From: Ignavibacteriales bacterium
GTDB taxonomy: Bacteria > Bacteroidota > Ignavibacteria > T3Sed10-11
DNA length: 40,355 nt
Direction: 5' to 3'
NCBI GenBank assembly: GCA_003562775.1
Contig: PWTU01000554.1
Coordinates: 1-40,355 of the forward strand
Shown here: positions 1 to 7,501 of the stretch, one piece after another
How positions within the stretch are numbered: the stretch's first letter is position 1
Layout of the letters: every line of letters begins with the position of its first letter
The notes under the pieces: model-generated
Database searches by the model: none
The model's input: the letters and a program-made list of their open reading frames with translations, nothing else
What the model was told of the DNA's origin: nothing
Program-made: the position numbers and the translations under genes

Positions 1-828
1 AACTTTTTCATAATCAATCGGCCTCTTGTTTTTAAAAGAATCAATCCCTTCATAAATTTCGGGCGCCGATGTGTGCACCGTCAGCCAATCGCGTGCATGA
101 CCGATAGTCATTGCCCACGAAAAATCCCGCCAAACGTTAAGCTGCTGTTTTGTATAGCGCGTTACTTCCGGCAGTTTATTGAGAAGTTTATCGGTCATTT
201 CATTGACCGCGTCGTCTAATCTTCCCCGCGGAACAATGCGATTTACGAGTCCCCATTCAAGGGCTTTTTCCGCCGGTATCTCATCGCATAGCAGTAATAT
301 TTCACGAGCGCGTCTGTCGCCGACGATGAGCGGCAGCCACTGAGTTGCACCGGCAGCCGGAACGCTGCCGCGTGCTGGTCCAACCTGCCGTATGTAAATA
401 TCATCTGCTGCAATTGCAAGATCGCACGCCATATTCAACTCGTTACCGCCCCCGACGACAATACCGTTTAATCGCGCGACCGTCGGTTTGCCGATATTGC
501 GTAATCGATCATGCATTTCTATAAATGCACCCATCCATTTATAAAAATCGCCCGGATGCGACATAAACTCGTCATGCCATTGTTTAATATCCGCACCTGT
601 GCAAAATGCTTTTTCGCCCGCTCCGGTTAAAACCATAACCGCAATATCGTCGTCCCACGTAACATCTTCGAATACCCGATGCAGTTCACGGACGGTTTCG
701 AAGTTTAGCGCATTGTGACTTTCGGGTCGATTAATGGTTACGCTGGCAACTCTGTTTTTCTTGGTGTAAAGTAAGTTGTCGAGCCCGAGCTGCTCCGGAT
801 CCATTCCGGTATATCTTGATCTACGCAT
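1..828 (-). CDS. Crotonase-superfamily enoyl-CoA hydratase/isomerase (3' end cut by window)
   Basis: The 276 visible codons read without a stop from ATG 828 to the window edge, so the C-terminus is missing or nearly complete. The fold is clear: an N-terminal strand region with VASVTINRPESHNALN, the oxyanion-loop segment AFCTGADIKQW, and the glycine-rich GIVVGGGNELNMACD, where the Glu aligns with the first catalytic Glu of enoyl-CoA hydratase. The segment normally holding the second Glu reads RQVGPARGSVPAAGATQWLP. This lacks that Glu and resembles the GPxxGS loop of MenB (naphthoyl-CoA synthase) and ring-hydrolysing BamA-type enzymes. A plain hydratase is therefore less likely than a specialised acyl-CoA enzyme; the substrate cannot be told. 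The start overlaps the stop of the upstream EthD-like gene by 8 bp, indicating translational coupling. A second in-frame ATG lies at 804. Confidence 0.85.
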   Translation of the reverse strand, partial: MRRSRYTGMDPEQLGLDNLLYTKKNRVASVTINRPESHNALNFETVRELHRVFEDVTWDDDIAVMVLTGAGEKAFCTGADIKQWHDEFMSHPGDFYKWMGAFIEMHDRLRNIGKPTVARLNGIVVGGGNELNMACDLAIAADDIYIRQVGPARGSVPAAGATQWLPLIVGDRRAREILLLCDEIPAEKALEWGLVNRIVPRGRLDDAVNEMTDKLLNKLPEVTRYTKQQLNVWRDFSWAMTIGHARDWLTVHTSAPEIYEGIDSFKNKRPIDYEKV

Positions 829-1129
829 CTTCTGCAACCTCTGCAATCATCATTTGAACCAGTCCCCCCGCAAAATCCATTAAGTCTTTCCCCGCAGCTT
901 TTCCTTCAGGTGATGCCATAGCAGCATTCAGTGCATCTTCATTGTCGAAATACATTTCGGCAAGAAGATAAAACTTTGCTTCACCCCCTATGGCACTTGT
1001 TATTCGGGAAACCTCAAGTTTTTTAAGTCCGGGCATTTTTTTAACAAGCGGAGTGTGGGTGTTATTGTAGTGTTCATCGAATGCTTGTGTGTCAGAAGGT
1101 TTTTTATATAATGCTATCAGTTTAACCAT
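821..1129 (-). CDS. EthD-family small dimeric alpha/beta-barrel protein
   Basis: This 102-residue protein starts at ATG 1129, behind an excellent ribosome site (AGGAGG, 6 nt upstream). A longer reading from 1195 has no such site. It begins MVKLIALYKKP and contains FDEHYNNTHTPLVKKMPGL, the H-x-P-L segment typical of EthD and related ferredoxin-like dimeric barrels. It ends in the MASPEGKAAGKDL...GGLVQMMIAEV pattern of that family. Family members are small cofactor-free proteins often encoded beside catabolic acyl-CoA or aromatic-degradation enzymes; their exact activity is mostly unknown. Here the gene is coupled to the crotonase gene (8 bp overlap), which supports a shared catabolic or thioester pathway. 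Family assignment is fairly secure; function is not. Confidence 0.8.
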   Translation of the reverse strand: MVKLIALYKKPSDTQAFDEHYNNTHTPLVKKMPGLKKLEVSRITSAIGGEAKFYLLAEMYFDNEDALNAAMASPEGKAAGKDLMDFAGGLVQMMIAEVAEDA

Positions 1130-1177
1130 GGATATCCTCCTATATATTAATGAGCGACGATTGTGAATTTCTTTTAA

Positions 1178-1206
1178 AATATAGAAGAATACCACCGGAA
1201 TTGCAA
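1178..1206 (-). promoter_or_regulatory. Candidate sigma-70 promoter for the EthD-crotonase operon
   Basis: Read on the minus strand, TTGCAA (1206-1201) is followed after 17 bp by TATATT (1183-1178), about 50 nt before the EthD start at 1129. It sits back to back with the glnE promoter on the other strand. Confidence 0.45.
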
Positions 1207-1210
1207 CTTG

Positions 1211-1238
1211 TTGATTTTAGCAGCTTTTTTCGTATACT
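1211..1238 (+). promoter_or_regulatory. Candidate sigma-70 promoter for glnE
   Basis: TTGATT (1211-1216), a 16 bp spacer and TATACT (1233-1238) lie about 50 nt upstream of the glnE ATG. The assignment rests on sequence match and position only. Confidence 0.45.
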
Positions 1239-1286
1239 TATTAATCGGAATATCTATATAAAGGGTGATGTTAATTTCTTTAGAGT

Positions 1287-4208
1287 ATGAACGAAAGCGG
1301 ATTTCAAGGTCTTTTTGAGGATACGGAACGTGCAAAACAGCTGATCCGGAATTTGATTGAACCACTTATCGGAACGTTTGATGAGAGGGGAAAGTCGTAT
1401 AATCTCGACGATCTTCACCGTATTTTTATGACGGCAATTGCAAATTCACCGGCACCCGAGAAAGCGTTGTTGAATATTCACAGAATGACCGAAGCGTCAT
1501 TCGGTATATCGTTTGCACGCGATCTTGTCCGTTATCCGGTTTTAATGGAGCTGGCGATGAAGATCGGGGCTCATTCTCAGTTTCTATCAGATACTATCGT
1601 CAGAGATCCGGAGCTTTTCCGCTGGCTAACAACCTCCGACGCTTTATCCATTACAAAGTCGCGCGACAATTTCATTGAAGAGTTAAAGAAGCAAATCGAA
1701 CTGTTCGATAAGCATGCAATTCAGTTTAATGCAATCCGACGCTTTTACAGGAGGGAGATCCTTCGTATCGGAGTACGCGATATTCTGGTGCAAGTACCGT
1801 TCGGAATTATTATAGGAGAAATAAGCGATCTGGCGGAAGCGATATCTTCTGTTGTATTGGACGTAATACTTGACGACAGAACAACGAAGTATGAGATACA
1901 TCCCGCAACGAGATTTGCGATAATAGGACTCGGCAAGCTTGGAGGACGGGAACTTAATTATAGTTCCGACATAGATATTATATTTGTTATGGATGAAGAT
2001 GAGAAATTTTCTGCCGGCGCCGGACGGGAGATGCACACAATCGACCTTTACACCACCGTTGCAGATTCATGGATATCGGTAATGACCGAACATACCAAAG
2101 AAGGATACTTATATAGAGTAGATTCAAGATTGCGTCCCGACGGGAATGCCGGTCCACTGGTTCGCACTGCCCAAGGATACCGTACATACTACGAAACGAG
2201 AGGAGAGATATGGGAACGCCAGATGTTGATCAAAGCCAGAGCGATTGCCGGAGACAGAGAGTTCGGCCGGTCATTTATCGATTCCTTGCAACCGTTTATT
2301 TACCCCGCGACTTTATTTCAATCCCCACGCTCAACTATAGCGAGAATGAAGACACGAATTGAAAAAAGTACCGACGATCCGGAAAATATAAAATTGTTTC
2401 GCGGCGGTATTCGGGATATTGAATTTATTGTACAGGCACTACAGCTCATTCATGGCGGAAAAGATAAGAGGATTCGATCCACCAACACGCTCACCGCGAT
2501 CGGTCTTCTTCACCTCCACAACTATATTACCGTCTCTGAACTTAAATCTTTACAAAGTGCATATGAGTTCTATCGAAAACTTGAACATATAGTGCAACTC
2601 GACGAAAATATACAGAGTCATTCAATACCCGCTGATATTCAAGAGAGAGAACGCTTCGCTGTAATTGCAGGTTTTGATACATTGGATAGATTCGATAATG
2701 AAGTGCGTGAACACCGTAACCGTGTGACGAAAATATTTCATAACGTTTTCGGCGAAGAGGGCGGCACTTCATTCCTTGACATTATACTAAATCAAGATGA
2801 TGTAGATTTAAATGAATTCGGTTTTTCCGATCAGGAGCGTGCAAAAGGGTTATTAAAGAAGCTTGCGTTTGGAATTACCTCGCTTGGTATCGGCGATCAT
2901 GATGTTAAGACTAAAGAAGCGTTTCGTTCTATAGTTCCCGGGTTACTTCAGGATTGTTCCTTCGCAATTAATCCCGATCGTGCCCTGGCGAACTTTTTAT
3001 CGATTGTTCAGGCATACCCCCATCCGTATGCTTTTTATATCGCAATGCAGCAAAGTAGTGTCAGAAAAGCTTTGATGAAAGTTTGTGGGTACAGTAATAA
3101 ATTGTCATTGCAATTGACAAAGCACCCGGAAGACCTGGAGTTGTTTATTGACAACATACATGTCATTCTTGAAGCAGAATACCTGATTAATTCCGACATA
3201 ATAGAGTATCCCGATCGTTTTTTGAATCTTGCACTCCATACCCGGTTTATAAATGAAAAGTGTGGAGTTGACGAAGTCCACCGAACGCTTTCATATATTG
3301 CTGTACGAAGAGTGCGTGAAGTTCTTCGTGATATTTACCGTGATTATAAATTCAGTGAACCTCGGATCGCGGTTGTGTCGCTTGGCAAATTAAGCGGTGA
3401 AGAGCTTGGCCCGGGAGCGGATCTCGATTTATTAATGCTGTATGAATCGGATGATGAGAGAGATACCGAAAAGGCAATCGAAGTTGCCAAAGAGATAATA
3501 CGAAGATGTATGTCGGCCGGAGAAATGTCCGTTCCGTTTGAAATCGATATGCGGTTGCGACCGGAAGGGAAGAGCGGTCCACTGGCAGTTGAGATTGACA
3601 GGTTCGCGGAGTATCTCGAAAATAGAGCTTCGCTTTGGGAGCGGCAAGCATTGGTGCGCGCCAAAGTTGTAGAAAGCCCGGAAAAGCTCGCATTGAGAAT
3701 TGATGGCATTATAGAAAACTTTGTTTATAATCAACCGCTTGAGTACGATTGGATAGGTGATATACGACGGATGCGATTTCGAACGGAAAGCAGATCAAGA
3801 ATACGCAGGTACAACTATATAAATGTAAAAACGGGAGCCGGCGGTTTAATGGATATCGAATTTCTCGTTCAAACCATACAATTGCTTAGCGGACGAAGTG
3901 ATAGCACGCTGCGAACGGCATCTACGAGCGATGCTCTTTTAAAGATGAAAGAGTCGGGATTGATCGATTATGATACTTTCGAGTTGTTATTTACAGCTTA
4001 TAATCGATTTAGATCCCTGGAATATTTTAACAGAATATATGCAGAGGATCAGTCAAATTTGGTGCCAACCGGAACTGAGGAACAGAATCTTTTGCAGAAA
4101 ATGTTGAATATTAGACAGGATGTGGTCGATTACTTTGTTGAACTGACAGAAAAAGTAAGGGGAACATTCTCCAAACTGATGAAAACGGAAGTTTGGATGG
4201 AAAAATAG
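1287..4208 (+). CDS. glnE: Bifunctional glutamine synthetase adenylyltransferase / adenylyl-removing enzyme
   Basis: GlnE attaches AMP to glutamine synthetase and removes it again, tuning ammonium assimilation to nitrogen status. The 973 residues match the usual length of about 950 and show the two-headed design. The first nucleotidyltransferase domain carries GLGKLGGRELNYSSDID (residues 214-230). The second carries SLGKLSGEELGPGADLDL (from about residue 695). Each is followed by an arginine-rich DSRLRPDGNAG or DMRLRPEGKSG loop and a GlnD-type helical region (RGGIRDIEFIVQ, GAGGLMDIEFLVQ). The second site keeps both metal-binding Asp (712, 714) but has Ala-711 where Ser is usual. The ribosome site upstream of ATG 1287 is weak. 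The gene stands alone between a divergent operon and the tRNA cluster; no glnA or glnB is in the window. Confidence 0.95.
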   Translation: MNESGFQGLFEDTERAKQLIRNLIEPLIGTFDERGKSYNLDDLHRIFMTAIANSPAPEKALLNIHRMTEASFGISFARDLVRYPVLMELAMKIGAHSQFLSDTIVRDPELFRWLTTSDALSITKSRDNFIEELKKQIELFDKHAIQFNAIRRFYRREILRIGVRDILVQVPFGIIIGEISDLAEAISSVVLDVILDDRTTKYEIHPATRFAIIGLGKLGGRELNYSSDIDIIFVMDEDEKFSAGAGREMHTIDLYTTVADSWISVMTEHTKEGYLYRVDSRLRPDGNAGPLVRTAQGYRTYYETRGEIWERQMLIKARAIAGDREFGRSFIDSLQPFIYPATLFQSPRSTIARMKTRIEKSTDDPENIKLFRGGIRDIEFIVQALQLIHGGKDKRIRSTNTLTAIGLLHLHNYITVSELKSLQSAYEFYRKLEHIVQLDENIQSHSIPADIQERERFAVIAGFDTLDRFDNEVREHRNRVTKIFHNVFGEEGGTSFLDIILNQDDVDLNEFGFSDQERAKGLLKKLAFGITSLGIGDHDVKTKEAFRSIVPGLLQDCSFAINPDRALANFLSIVQAYPHPYAFYIAMQQSSVRKALMKVCGYSNKLSLQLTKHPEDLELFIDNIHVILEAEYLINSDIIEYPDRFLNLALHTRFINEKCGVDEVHRTLSYIAVRRVREVLRDIYRDYKFSEPRIAVVSLGKLSGEELGPGADLDLLMLYESDDERDTEKAIEVAKEIIRRCMSAGEMSVPFEIDMRLRPEGKSGPLAVEIDRFAEYLENRASLWERQALVRAKVVESPEKLALRIDGIIENFVYNQPLEYDWIGDIRRMRFRTESRSRIRRYNYINVKTGAGGLMDIEFLVQTIQLLSGRSDSTLRTASTSDALLKMKESGLIDYDTFELLFTAYNRFRSLEYFNRIYAEDQSNLVPTGTEEQNLLQKMLNIRQDVVDYFVELTEKVRGTFSKLMKTEVWMEK

Positions 4209-4297
4209 TGATTGTTTTGGAAATTTTGTTTATCTTATAAGTTCGGTAGTTCGCAGTTTGCAGAAATAGATTTTGAAACGATTTTGAAGTTATACTG

Positions 4298-4325
4298 TTG
4301 ACTTTTTCATAAAAATTGCTATATT
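4298..4325 (+). promoter_or_regulatory. Candidate promoter of the tRNA cluster
   Basis: TTGACT (4298-4303), a 16 bp spacer and TATATT (4320-4325) lie in the 279 bp gap after glnE, about 160 nt before the first tRNA. I see no gene in the rest of this gap. Confidence 0.5.
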
Positions 4326-4487
4326 ACATAGTTTGACTTTAAAGTGAAAAATAGGGCGCCCCGACACCCATATCGCATTAACGTTTATCCCAATACATAC
4401 TGTGGTGTGCGGAATTATCGAGATAATAATTTCGTACTGTAAGGAGTGCCTGACTAACGGGTGTGGGAGTTGTATCGTTTTACTATC

Positions 4488-4559
4488 GCTGGCGTAGCTC
4501 AATGGTAGAGCAGCTGATTTGTAATCAGCAGGTTGGGGGTTCAATTCCCTTCGCCAGCT
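4488..4559 (+). tRNA. tRNA-Thr (anticodon TGT)
   Basis: A full cloverleaf is visible. The acceptor stem is GCTGGCG/CGCCAGC with discriminator T. The anticodon stem GCTGA/TCAGC encloses loop TTTGTAA, giving anticodon TGT at 4520-4522, which reads ACA. The T-arm contains GGTTCAATT. No CCA is encoded. It is the first gene of the cluster. Confidence 0.95.
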
Positions 4560-4579
4560 CATCTCATTACTGAATAGTT

Positions 4580-4663
4580 GGGCAGGTAGCGAAGCGGTCA
4601 AACGCAACAGACTGTAAATCTGTCGGTCTACGGCCTTCGGAGGTTCGAATCCTTCCCTGCCCA
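4580..4663 (+). tRNA. tRNA-Tyr (anticodon GTA)
   Basis: The acceptor stem is GGGCAGG/CCTGCCC with discriminator A. The anticodon stem ACAGA/TCTGT encloses loop CTGTAAA, giving GTA at 4614-4616. A long variable arm (84 nt in total) fits the class II structure of bacterial tRNA-Tyr. CCA is not encoded. Confidence 0.95.
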
Positions 4664-4670
4664 CTTGCTG

Positions 4671-4736
4671 GAATTACGAATTATGAATGCTATGTGACAG
4701 GGGTCGTTTAAATTCGTAAATCGTAATTCGTAATTC
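4671..4736. repeat. 13-bp perfect inverted repeat between two tRNA genes
   Basis: GAATTACGAATTA at 4671-4683 is the exact reverse complement of TAATTCGTAATTC at 4724-4736, separated by 40 bp. A further partial copy of the unit (AATTCGTAAATCG) lies at 4711-4723. The arms are AT-rich and fill the space between tRNA-Tyr and tRNA-Gly. It has no T-run and so is not a standard terminator. It may be a small dispersed intergenic repeat or an RNA-processing hairpin. Confidence 0.7.
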
Positions 4737-4741
4737 AGAAA

Positions 4742-4814
4742 GCGGGAGTAACTCAGATGGTAGAGTAACAGCCTTCCAAGCTGTGGGCCGCGGGTTCGAA
4801 TCCCGTCTCCCGCT
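4742..4814 (+). tRNA. tRNA-Gly (anticodon TCC)
   Basis: The acceptor stem is GCGGGAG/CTCCCGC with discriminator T. The anticodon stem ACAGC/GCTGT encloses loop CTTCCAA, giving TCC at 4775-4777, which reads GGA. The T-arm is GGGTTCGAATCCC. CCA is not encoded. Confidence 0.95.
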
Positions 4815-4853
4815 CAGATGAGAATGGTCTGTATGCCTTGTTGAGGGTATCCC

Positions 4854-4926
<73 letters not shown>

Positions 4927-4979
4927 CGTACTGGTTTGATTAATTATAACTGTGAACGCTCTAAGATGCGGAGAACAAA

Positions 4980-5129
4980 GTGAGAGATAATATTACTTTA
5001 GAATGTACCGAATGCAAACGTCGTAATTATACGACAACAAAAAATAAACGGAAGCAACAGGGGCGTGTCGAATATAAAAAGTTTTGCCGCTTCTGTAATA
5101 AGCATACGCCGCATAAGGAAACACGGTGA
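4980..5129 (+). CDS. rpmG: 50S ribosomal protein L33, zinc-binding type
   Basis: This 49-residue protein ([18 protein letters not shown]...) is a component of the large subunit near the E site. Two CxxC pairs (Cys9/12 and Cys36/39) form the zinc ribbon of the C+ type of L33, and the ending [15 protein letters not shown] is characteristic. Translation starts at GTG 4980, 5 nt after GGAGA; the nearby ATG at 4966 runs into a stop at once. The gene lies between tRNA-Thr(GGT) and tRNA-Trp and is probably co-transcribed with them, as in many secE-nusG regions, although tuf, which often precedes it, is absent. Confidence 0.95.
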   Translation: MRDNITLECTECKRRNYTTTKNKRKQQGRVEYKKFCRFCNKHTPHKETR

Positions 5130-5136
5130 TTTACCT

Positions 5137-5209
5137 ACGGGTGTAGCTCAATTGGCAGAGCAACGGTCTCCAAAACCGTAGGCTGCGGGTTCAAGTCCTG
5201 CCACCCGTG
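5137..5209 (+). tRNA. tRNA-Trp (anticodon CCA)
   Basis: The acceptor stem is ACGGGTG/CACCCGT with discriminator G. The anticodon stem ACGGT/ACCGT encloses loop CTCCAAA, giving CCA at 5170-5172. The T-arm is GCGGGTTCAAGTCCTGC. It is the last intact gene of the cluster and is followed by a partial copy of itself. Confidence 0.95.
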
Positions 5210-5250
5210 CAGTATAAAAATGTAAGGTGGGAGTAAATGAAATGACTGAA

Positions 5251-5311
5251 GCAACGGTCTCCAAATCCCGACTGTTGTCGGGATGCGGGTTCAAGTCCTG
5301 CCACCCGTGCA
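5251..5311 (+). pseudogene. Broken partial copy of tRNA-Trp with an inserted 18-bp hairpin
   Basis: Bases 5251-5265 repeat 5160-5174 of tRNA-Trp exactly (15 bp, up to the anticodon loop), and 5284-5311 repeat 5184-5211 exactly (28 bp, T-arm and acceptor 3' strand). Between them the original 9 bp, which include the 3' strand of the anticodon stem, are replaced by TCCCGACTGTTGTCGGGA (5266-5283), a perfect 7-bp stem with a TGTT loop. No recognisable acceptor 5' strand or D-arm lies upstream. The copy cannot fold as a tRNA and is very probably not a working gene. Transcribed with the cluster, it could still act as a processing or termination hairpin. Confidence 0.85.
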
Positions 5312-5325
5312 ATGTAAAAAAGTGC

Positions 5326-5353
5326 TTGACGTATTCAATCACATCATTAGAGT
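5326..5353 (+). promoter_or_regulatory. Candidate promoter for secE-nusG
   Basis: TTGACG (5326-5331), a 16 bp spacer and TAGAGT (5348-5353) stand just before secE. The -10 match is only moderate. A short GC stem (CGGG/CCCG, about 5354-5367) followed by a T-run near 5374-5381 makes a weak terminator an alternative reading of the same stretch. Confidence 0.35.
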
Positions 5354-5399
5354 CGGGGAAATTCCCGTTGTGAATTTTTTTTATATTTATGAGTGAGTT

Positions 5400-5582
5400 A
5401 TGAAAAACAAGATAATTAACTTTGTTAACGATGTTGTAAAAGAAATGAAAAAGGTAACGTGGCCCAAGAAAGAAGAGCTGCGTGAATCTACCGGGATCGT
5501 TATTATAGCATGTTTAATCCTGGCATCTTTCGTGTATGTGGTTGATAGGATTATCAGTACTGTAGTGAGTGGAATATTTTAA
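5400..5582 (+). CDS. secE: Protein translocase subunit SecE
   Basis: SecE clamps the two halves of the SecY channel in the inner membrane. The 60 residues have the minimal single-span form: an amphipathic N-terminal helix with the conserved VVKEMKKVTWPKKEEL (about residues 12-27), then one transmembrane helix (about 32-55, GIVIIACLILASFVYVV). The length is typical of the short type found outside enterobacteria. The gene lies 36 bp before nusG in the standard order, and ATG 5400 is the only sensible start. Confidence 0.97.
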   Translation: MKNKIINFVNDVVKEMKKVTWPKKEELRESTGIVIIACLILASFVYVVDRIISTVVSGIF

Positions 5583-5618
5583 CATGCACCAATATTATTA
5601 TAAAGGGGGCGTGTAGTC

Positions 5619-6152
5619 TTGGAAACTAAATGGTATGTCGTTCGAACATATTCGGGGCATGAGCAAAAAGTGAAGGCCTATCTTGAGAAAGAAGTTAAAG
5701 AAGCGGGGTTGGAGGATAGGATTGTTAAAATTCTGGTTCCTTCGGAGAAAGTCTTCACGGTAAAGGACGGCAAGAAAAAAAGTAAAACGAAGACATACTT
5801 CCCCGGATACATTCTCGTCGAAGCTGCCCTTGATAAGGAGACTACACACTTTATACTTGAGACGCCCTCGGTGATGGGGTTTGTCGGGCCGAAAAATACG
5901 CCGGTTCCATTGCGTCCCGATGAGATTCGTCGATTGATCGGTCGAATGGAGGATCGTCGCGATTCCGAGCTTATTCAGGCCCCGTTCCACGTTGGCGAAC
6001 CCGTCAAAGTAATAGACGGTCCATTTTCGAGTTTTACCGGATTTGTGCAGGAAGTAAATGAAGAGAAAATGAAAGTAAAACTTATGGTTAGTATATTCGG
6101 TCGAAAAACACCGGTCGAACTCGATTTCGATCAGATCGAAGCGGAAAAGTAA
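5619..6152 (+). CDS. nusG: Transcription termination/antitermination factor NusG
   Basis: NusG binds the RNA polymerase clamp, supports elongation and links polymerase to Rho or the ribosome. The 177 residues show the NGN domain (WYVVRTYSGHEQKVKAYLEK near the start, then KTYFPGYILVEA and PSVMGFVG) and the C-terminal KOW domain (FHVGEPVKVIDGPFSSFTGFV, about residues 124-144). The start is TTG 5619, placed 9 nt after AAAGGGGG; an in-frame stop at 5601 and no other start codon leave little choice. The order secE-nusG-rplK is universal in bacteria. Confidence 0.97.
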   Translation: METKWYVVRTYSGHEQKVKAYLEKEVKEAGLEDRIVKILVPSEKVFTVKDGKKKSKTKTYFPGYILVEAALDKETTHFILETPSVMGFVGPKNTPVPLRPDEIRRLIGRMEDRRDSELIQAPFHVGEPVKVIDGPFSSFTGFVQEVNEEKMKVKLMVSIFGRKTPVELDFDQIEAEK

Positions 6153-6184
6153 ATTTGTAATACATTGAAACAATAGGATAAACG

Positions 6185-6610
6185 ATGGCAAAAAAAGTTA
6201 CCGGAATAATTAAATTGCAGATTCCTGCCGGACAGGCGACCCCGGCGCCACCCGTTGGTCCGGCGCTCGGGCAAAAAGGTGTGAACATTATGGAATTCTG
6301 TAAGGCATTTAATGCTCGCACGCAAGATAAAGGTGGTTTACTTATCCCTGTTGTAATTACCGTATTTCAAGATAAGTCCTTTACTTTTATTACGAAAACT
6401 CCACCCGCATCAGCATTGTTGCTGCGTGTCTCGAAACTTGAGAAAGGATCCGGTGAACCCAACCGGACGAAGGTCGGCAAGGTAACCCAGTCTCAGATCA
6501 GGGAGATAGCAGAAATGAAAATGCCCGATCTCAATGCAAACGATATCGAGTCCGCAATGACTATGGTAGCCGGCACCGCGCGTAGCATGGGGATAACCGT
6601 CGAGGGATAA
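6185..6610 (+). CDS. rplK: 50S ribosomal protein L11
   Basis: L11 binds the GTPase-associated region of 23S rRNA with L10/L12. The 141 residues are the standard length. The N-terminal domain contains [20 protein letters not shown] with its proline-rich switch, and the C-terminal rRNA-binding domain holds [16 protein letters not shown] and the ending [14 protein letters not shown]. It starts 32 bp after nusG and precedes rplA by 38 bp in the conserved operon. Confidence 0.98.
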   Translation: MAKKVTGIIKLQIPAGQATPAPPVGPALGQKGVNIMEFCKAFNARTQDKGGLLIPVVITVFQDKSFTFITKTPPASALLLRVSKLEKGSGEPNRTKVGKVTQSQIREIAEMKMPDLNANDIESAMTMVAGTARSMGITVEG

Positions 6611-6648
6611 TACACAAGTTCTGAATAATAATTAATTGGCTATATACA

Positions 6649-7347
6649 ATGAAACACGGAAAACGTTATAGAGAAGTAGTAAAAAAGATCGAACCTCAGA
6701 AAGCATATGCGATAGAGGAAGCAGTCGATCTGGTGAAAAAAACTGCAGGTACAAAATTTGTCGAATCTGTCGATATTGCCGTGCGTCTCGGCGTCGATCC
6801 GAGGAAAGCCGACCAGATGGTGCGAGGTACGGTATCGCTTCCGAACGGAACAGGGAAAGAAGTTCGCGTACTTGTTCTTGCAAAGCCGCCGAAGGATGAA
6901 GAGGCAAAAGAAGCCGGCGCCGATCATGTCGGGCTTGAGGAGTACATCGAGAAAATAAAAGGTGGATGGACCGATGTCGATGTTGTAATTGCAACACCCG
7001 ATCTGATGAGCGAAGTCGGGAAGCTTGGCAAAATTCTCGGTCCTCGAGGGCTTATGCCGAATCCGAAGAGCGGCACTGTTACGAACGATATAGGTGCGGC
7101 GGTCAAGGAAGTGAAAGCAGGGAAAATTGAATTCCGTGTAGATAAAGCGGGTGTCGTTCATGCAACAGTCGGGAAAGTAAATTTCGAGAATCGGCAGCTC
7201 GTTGAGAATATTAAAACCTTTTTATCGACGATTCAACGTCTGAAACCGCCCTCTGCTAAAGGACAATATATAAAGAGTGTTCATTTGTCCTCCACAATGG
7301 GACCGGGTATCTCGATTGATAGAACAACAGTGAGCACTGCTGCATAA
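6649..7347 (+). CDS. rplA: 50S ribosomal protein L1
   Basis: L1 forms the mobile stalk at the ribosomal E site and in many bacteria represses its own L11-L1 messenger. The 232 residues match the family. Visible signatures include [20 protein letters not shown], the two-domain arrangement, [19 protein letters not shown] (about residues 126-144) and [19 protein letters not shown]. The C-terminus ends in [11 protein letters not shown]. No clear ribosome site precedes ATG 6649, so coupling to rplK translation is plausible. Confidence 0.98.
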   Translation: MKHGKRYREVVKKIEPQKAYAIEEAVDLVKKTAGTKFVESVDIAVRLGVDPRKADQMVRGTVSLPNGTGKEVRVLVLAKPPKDEEAKEAGADHVGLEEYIEKIKGGWTDVDVVIATPDLMSEVGKLGKILGPRGLMPNPKSGTVTNDIGAAVKEVKAGKIEFRVDKAGVVHATVGKVNFENRQLVENIKTFLSTIQRLKPPSAKGQYIKSVHLSSTMGPGISIDRTTVSTAA

Positions 7348-7410
7348 AATAATAATTAATAAGTTTGATAAAAGTCTATTACGCACTCACCAAACGATTA
7401 ATAAATAATT

Positions 7411-7467
7411 GCTTTGTTGCCTTTCATTCCGCCTGCGGTGGAAGAGAAAGTGGCTTCTCCTCAAAGC
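7411..7467 (+). promoter_or_regulatory. L10 leader-like RNA structure before rplJ
   Basis: The 154-bp gap before rplJ holds a compact fold. GCTTTG (7411-7416) pairs with CAAAGC (7462-7467). Inside, TTCCGCC (7427-7433) pairs with GGTGGAA (7437-7443) over a TGC loop. This is the position and general shape of the ribosomal L10 leader, to which the L10(L12)4 complex binds to repress rplJL translation. The assignment is by position and fold, not by a covariance search. Confidence 0.65.
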
Positions 7468-7501
7468 AGCATAATGTTGGTGAATAAATAAAAGGTGATC
7501 G

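Noticed and set aside
1174-1365. 63-residue minus-strand frame over the glnE start
   Set aside because: It covers both divergent promoters and the glnE N-terminus and has no recognisable sequence.
4290-4664. Minus-strand open frame reading GREGFEPP, and similar frames at 4674-4880 and 5148-5342
   Set aside because: They are antisense to tRNA genes; the G-F-E-P-P and D-S-N-P-R-P motifs are the known false products of reading tRNA T-arms on the wrong strand.
5354-5381. Possible terminator before secE (CGGG/CCCG stem and T-run)
   Set aside because: The stem is only 4 bp and 7 nt separate it from the T-run; the same stretch reads equally well as the start of the secE transcript, so it is not listed separately.
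5598-6191. 197-residue minus-strand frame opposite nusG
   Set aside because: It is fully antisense to an unmistakable nusG and its composition is that of a reverse-frame shadow.
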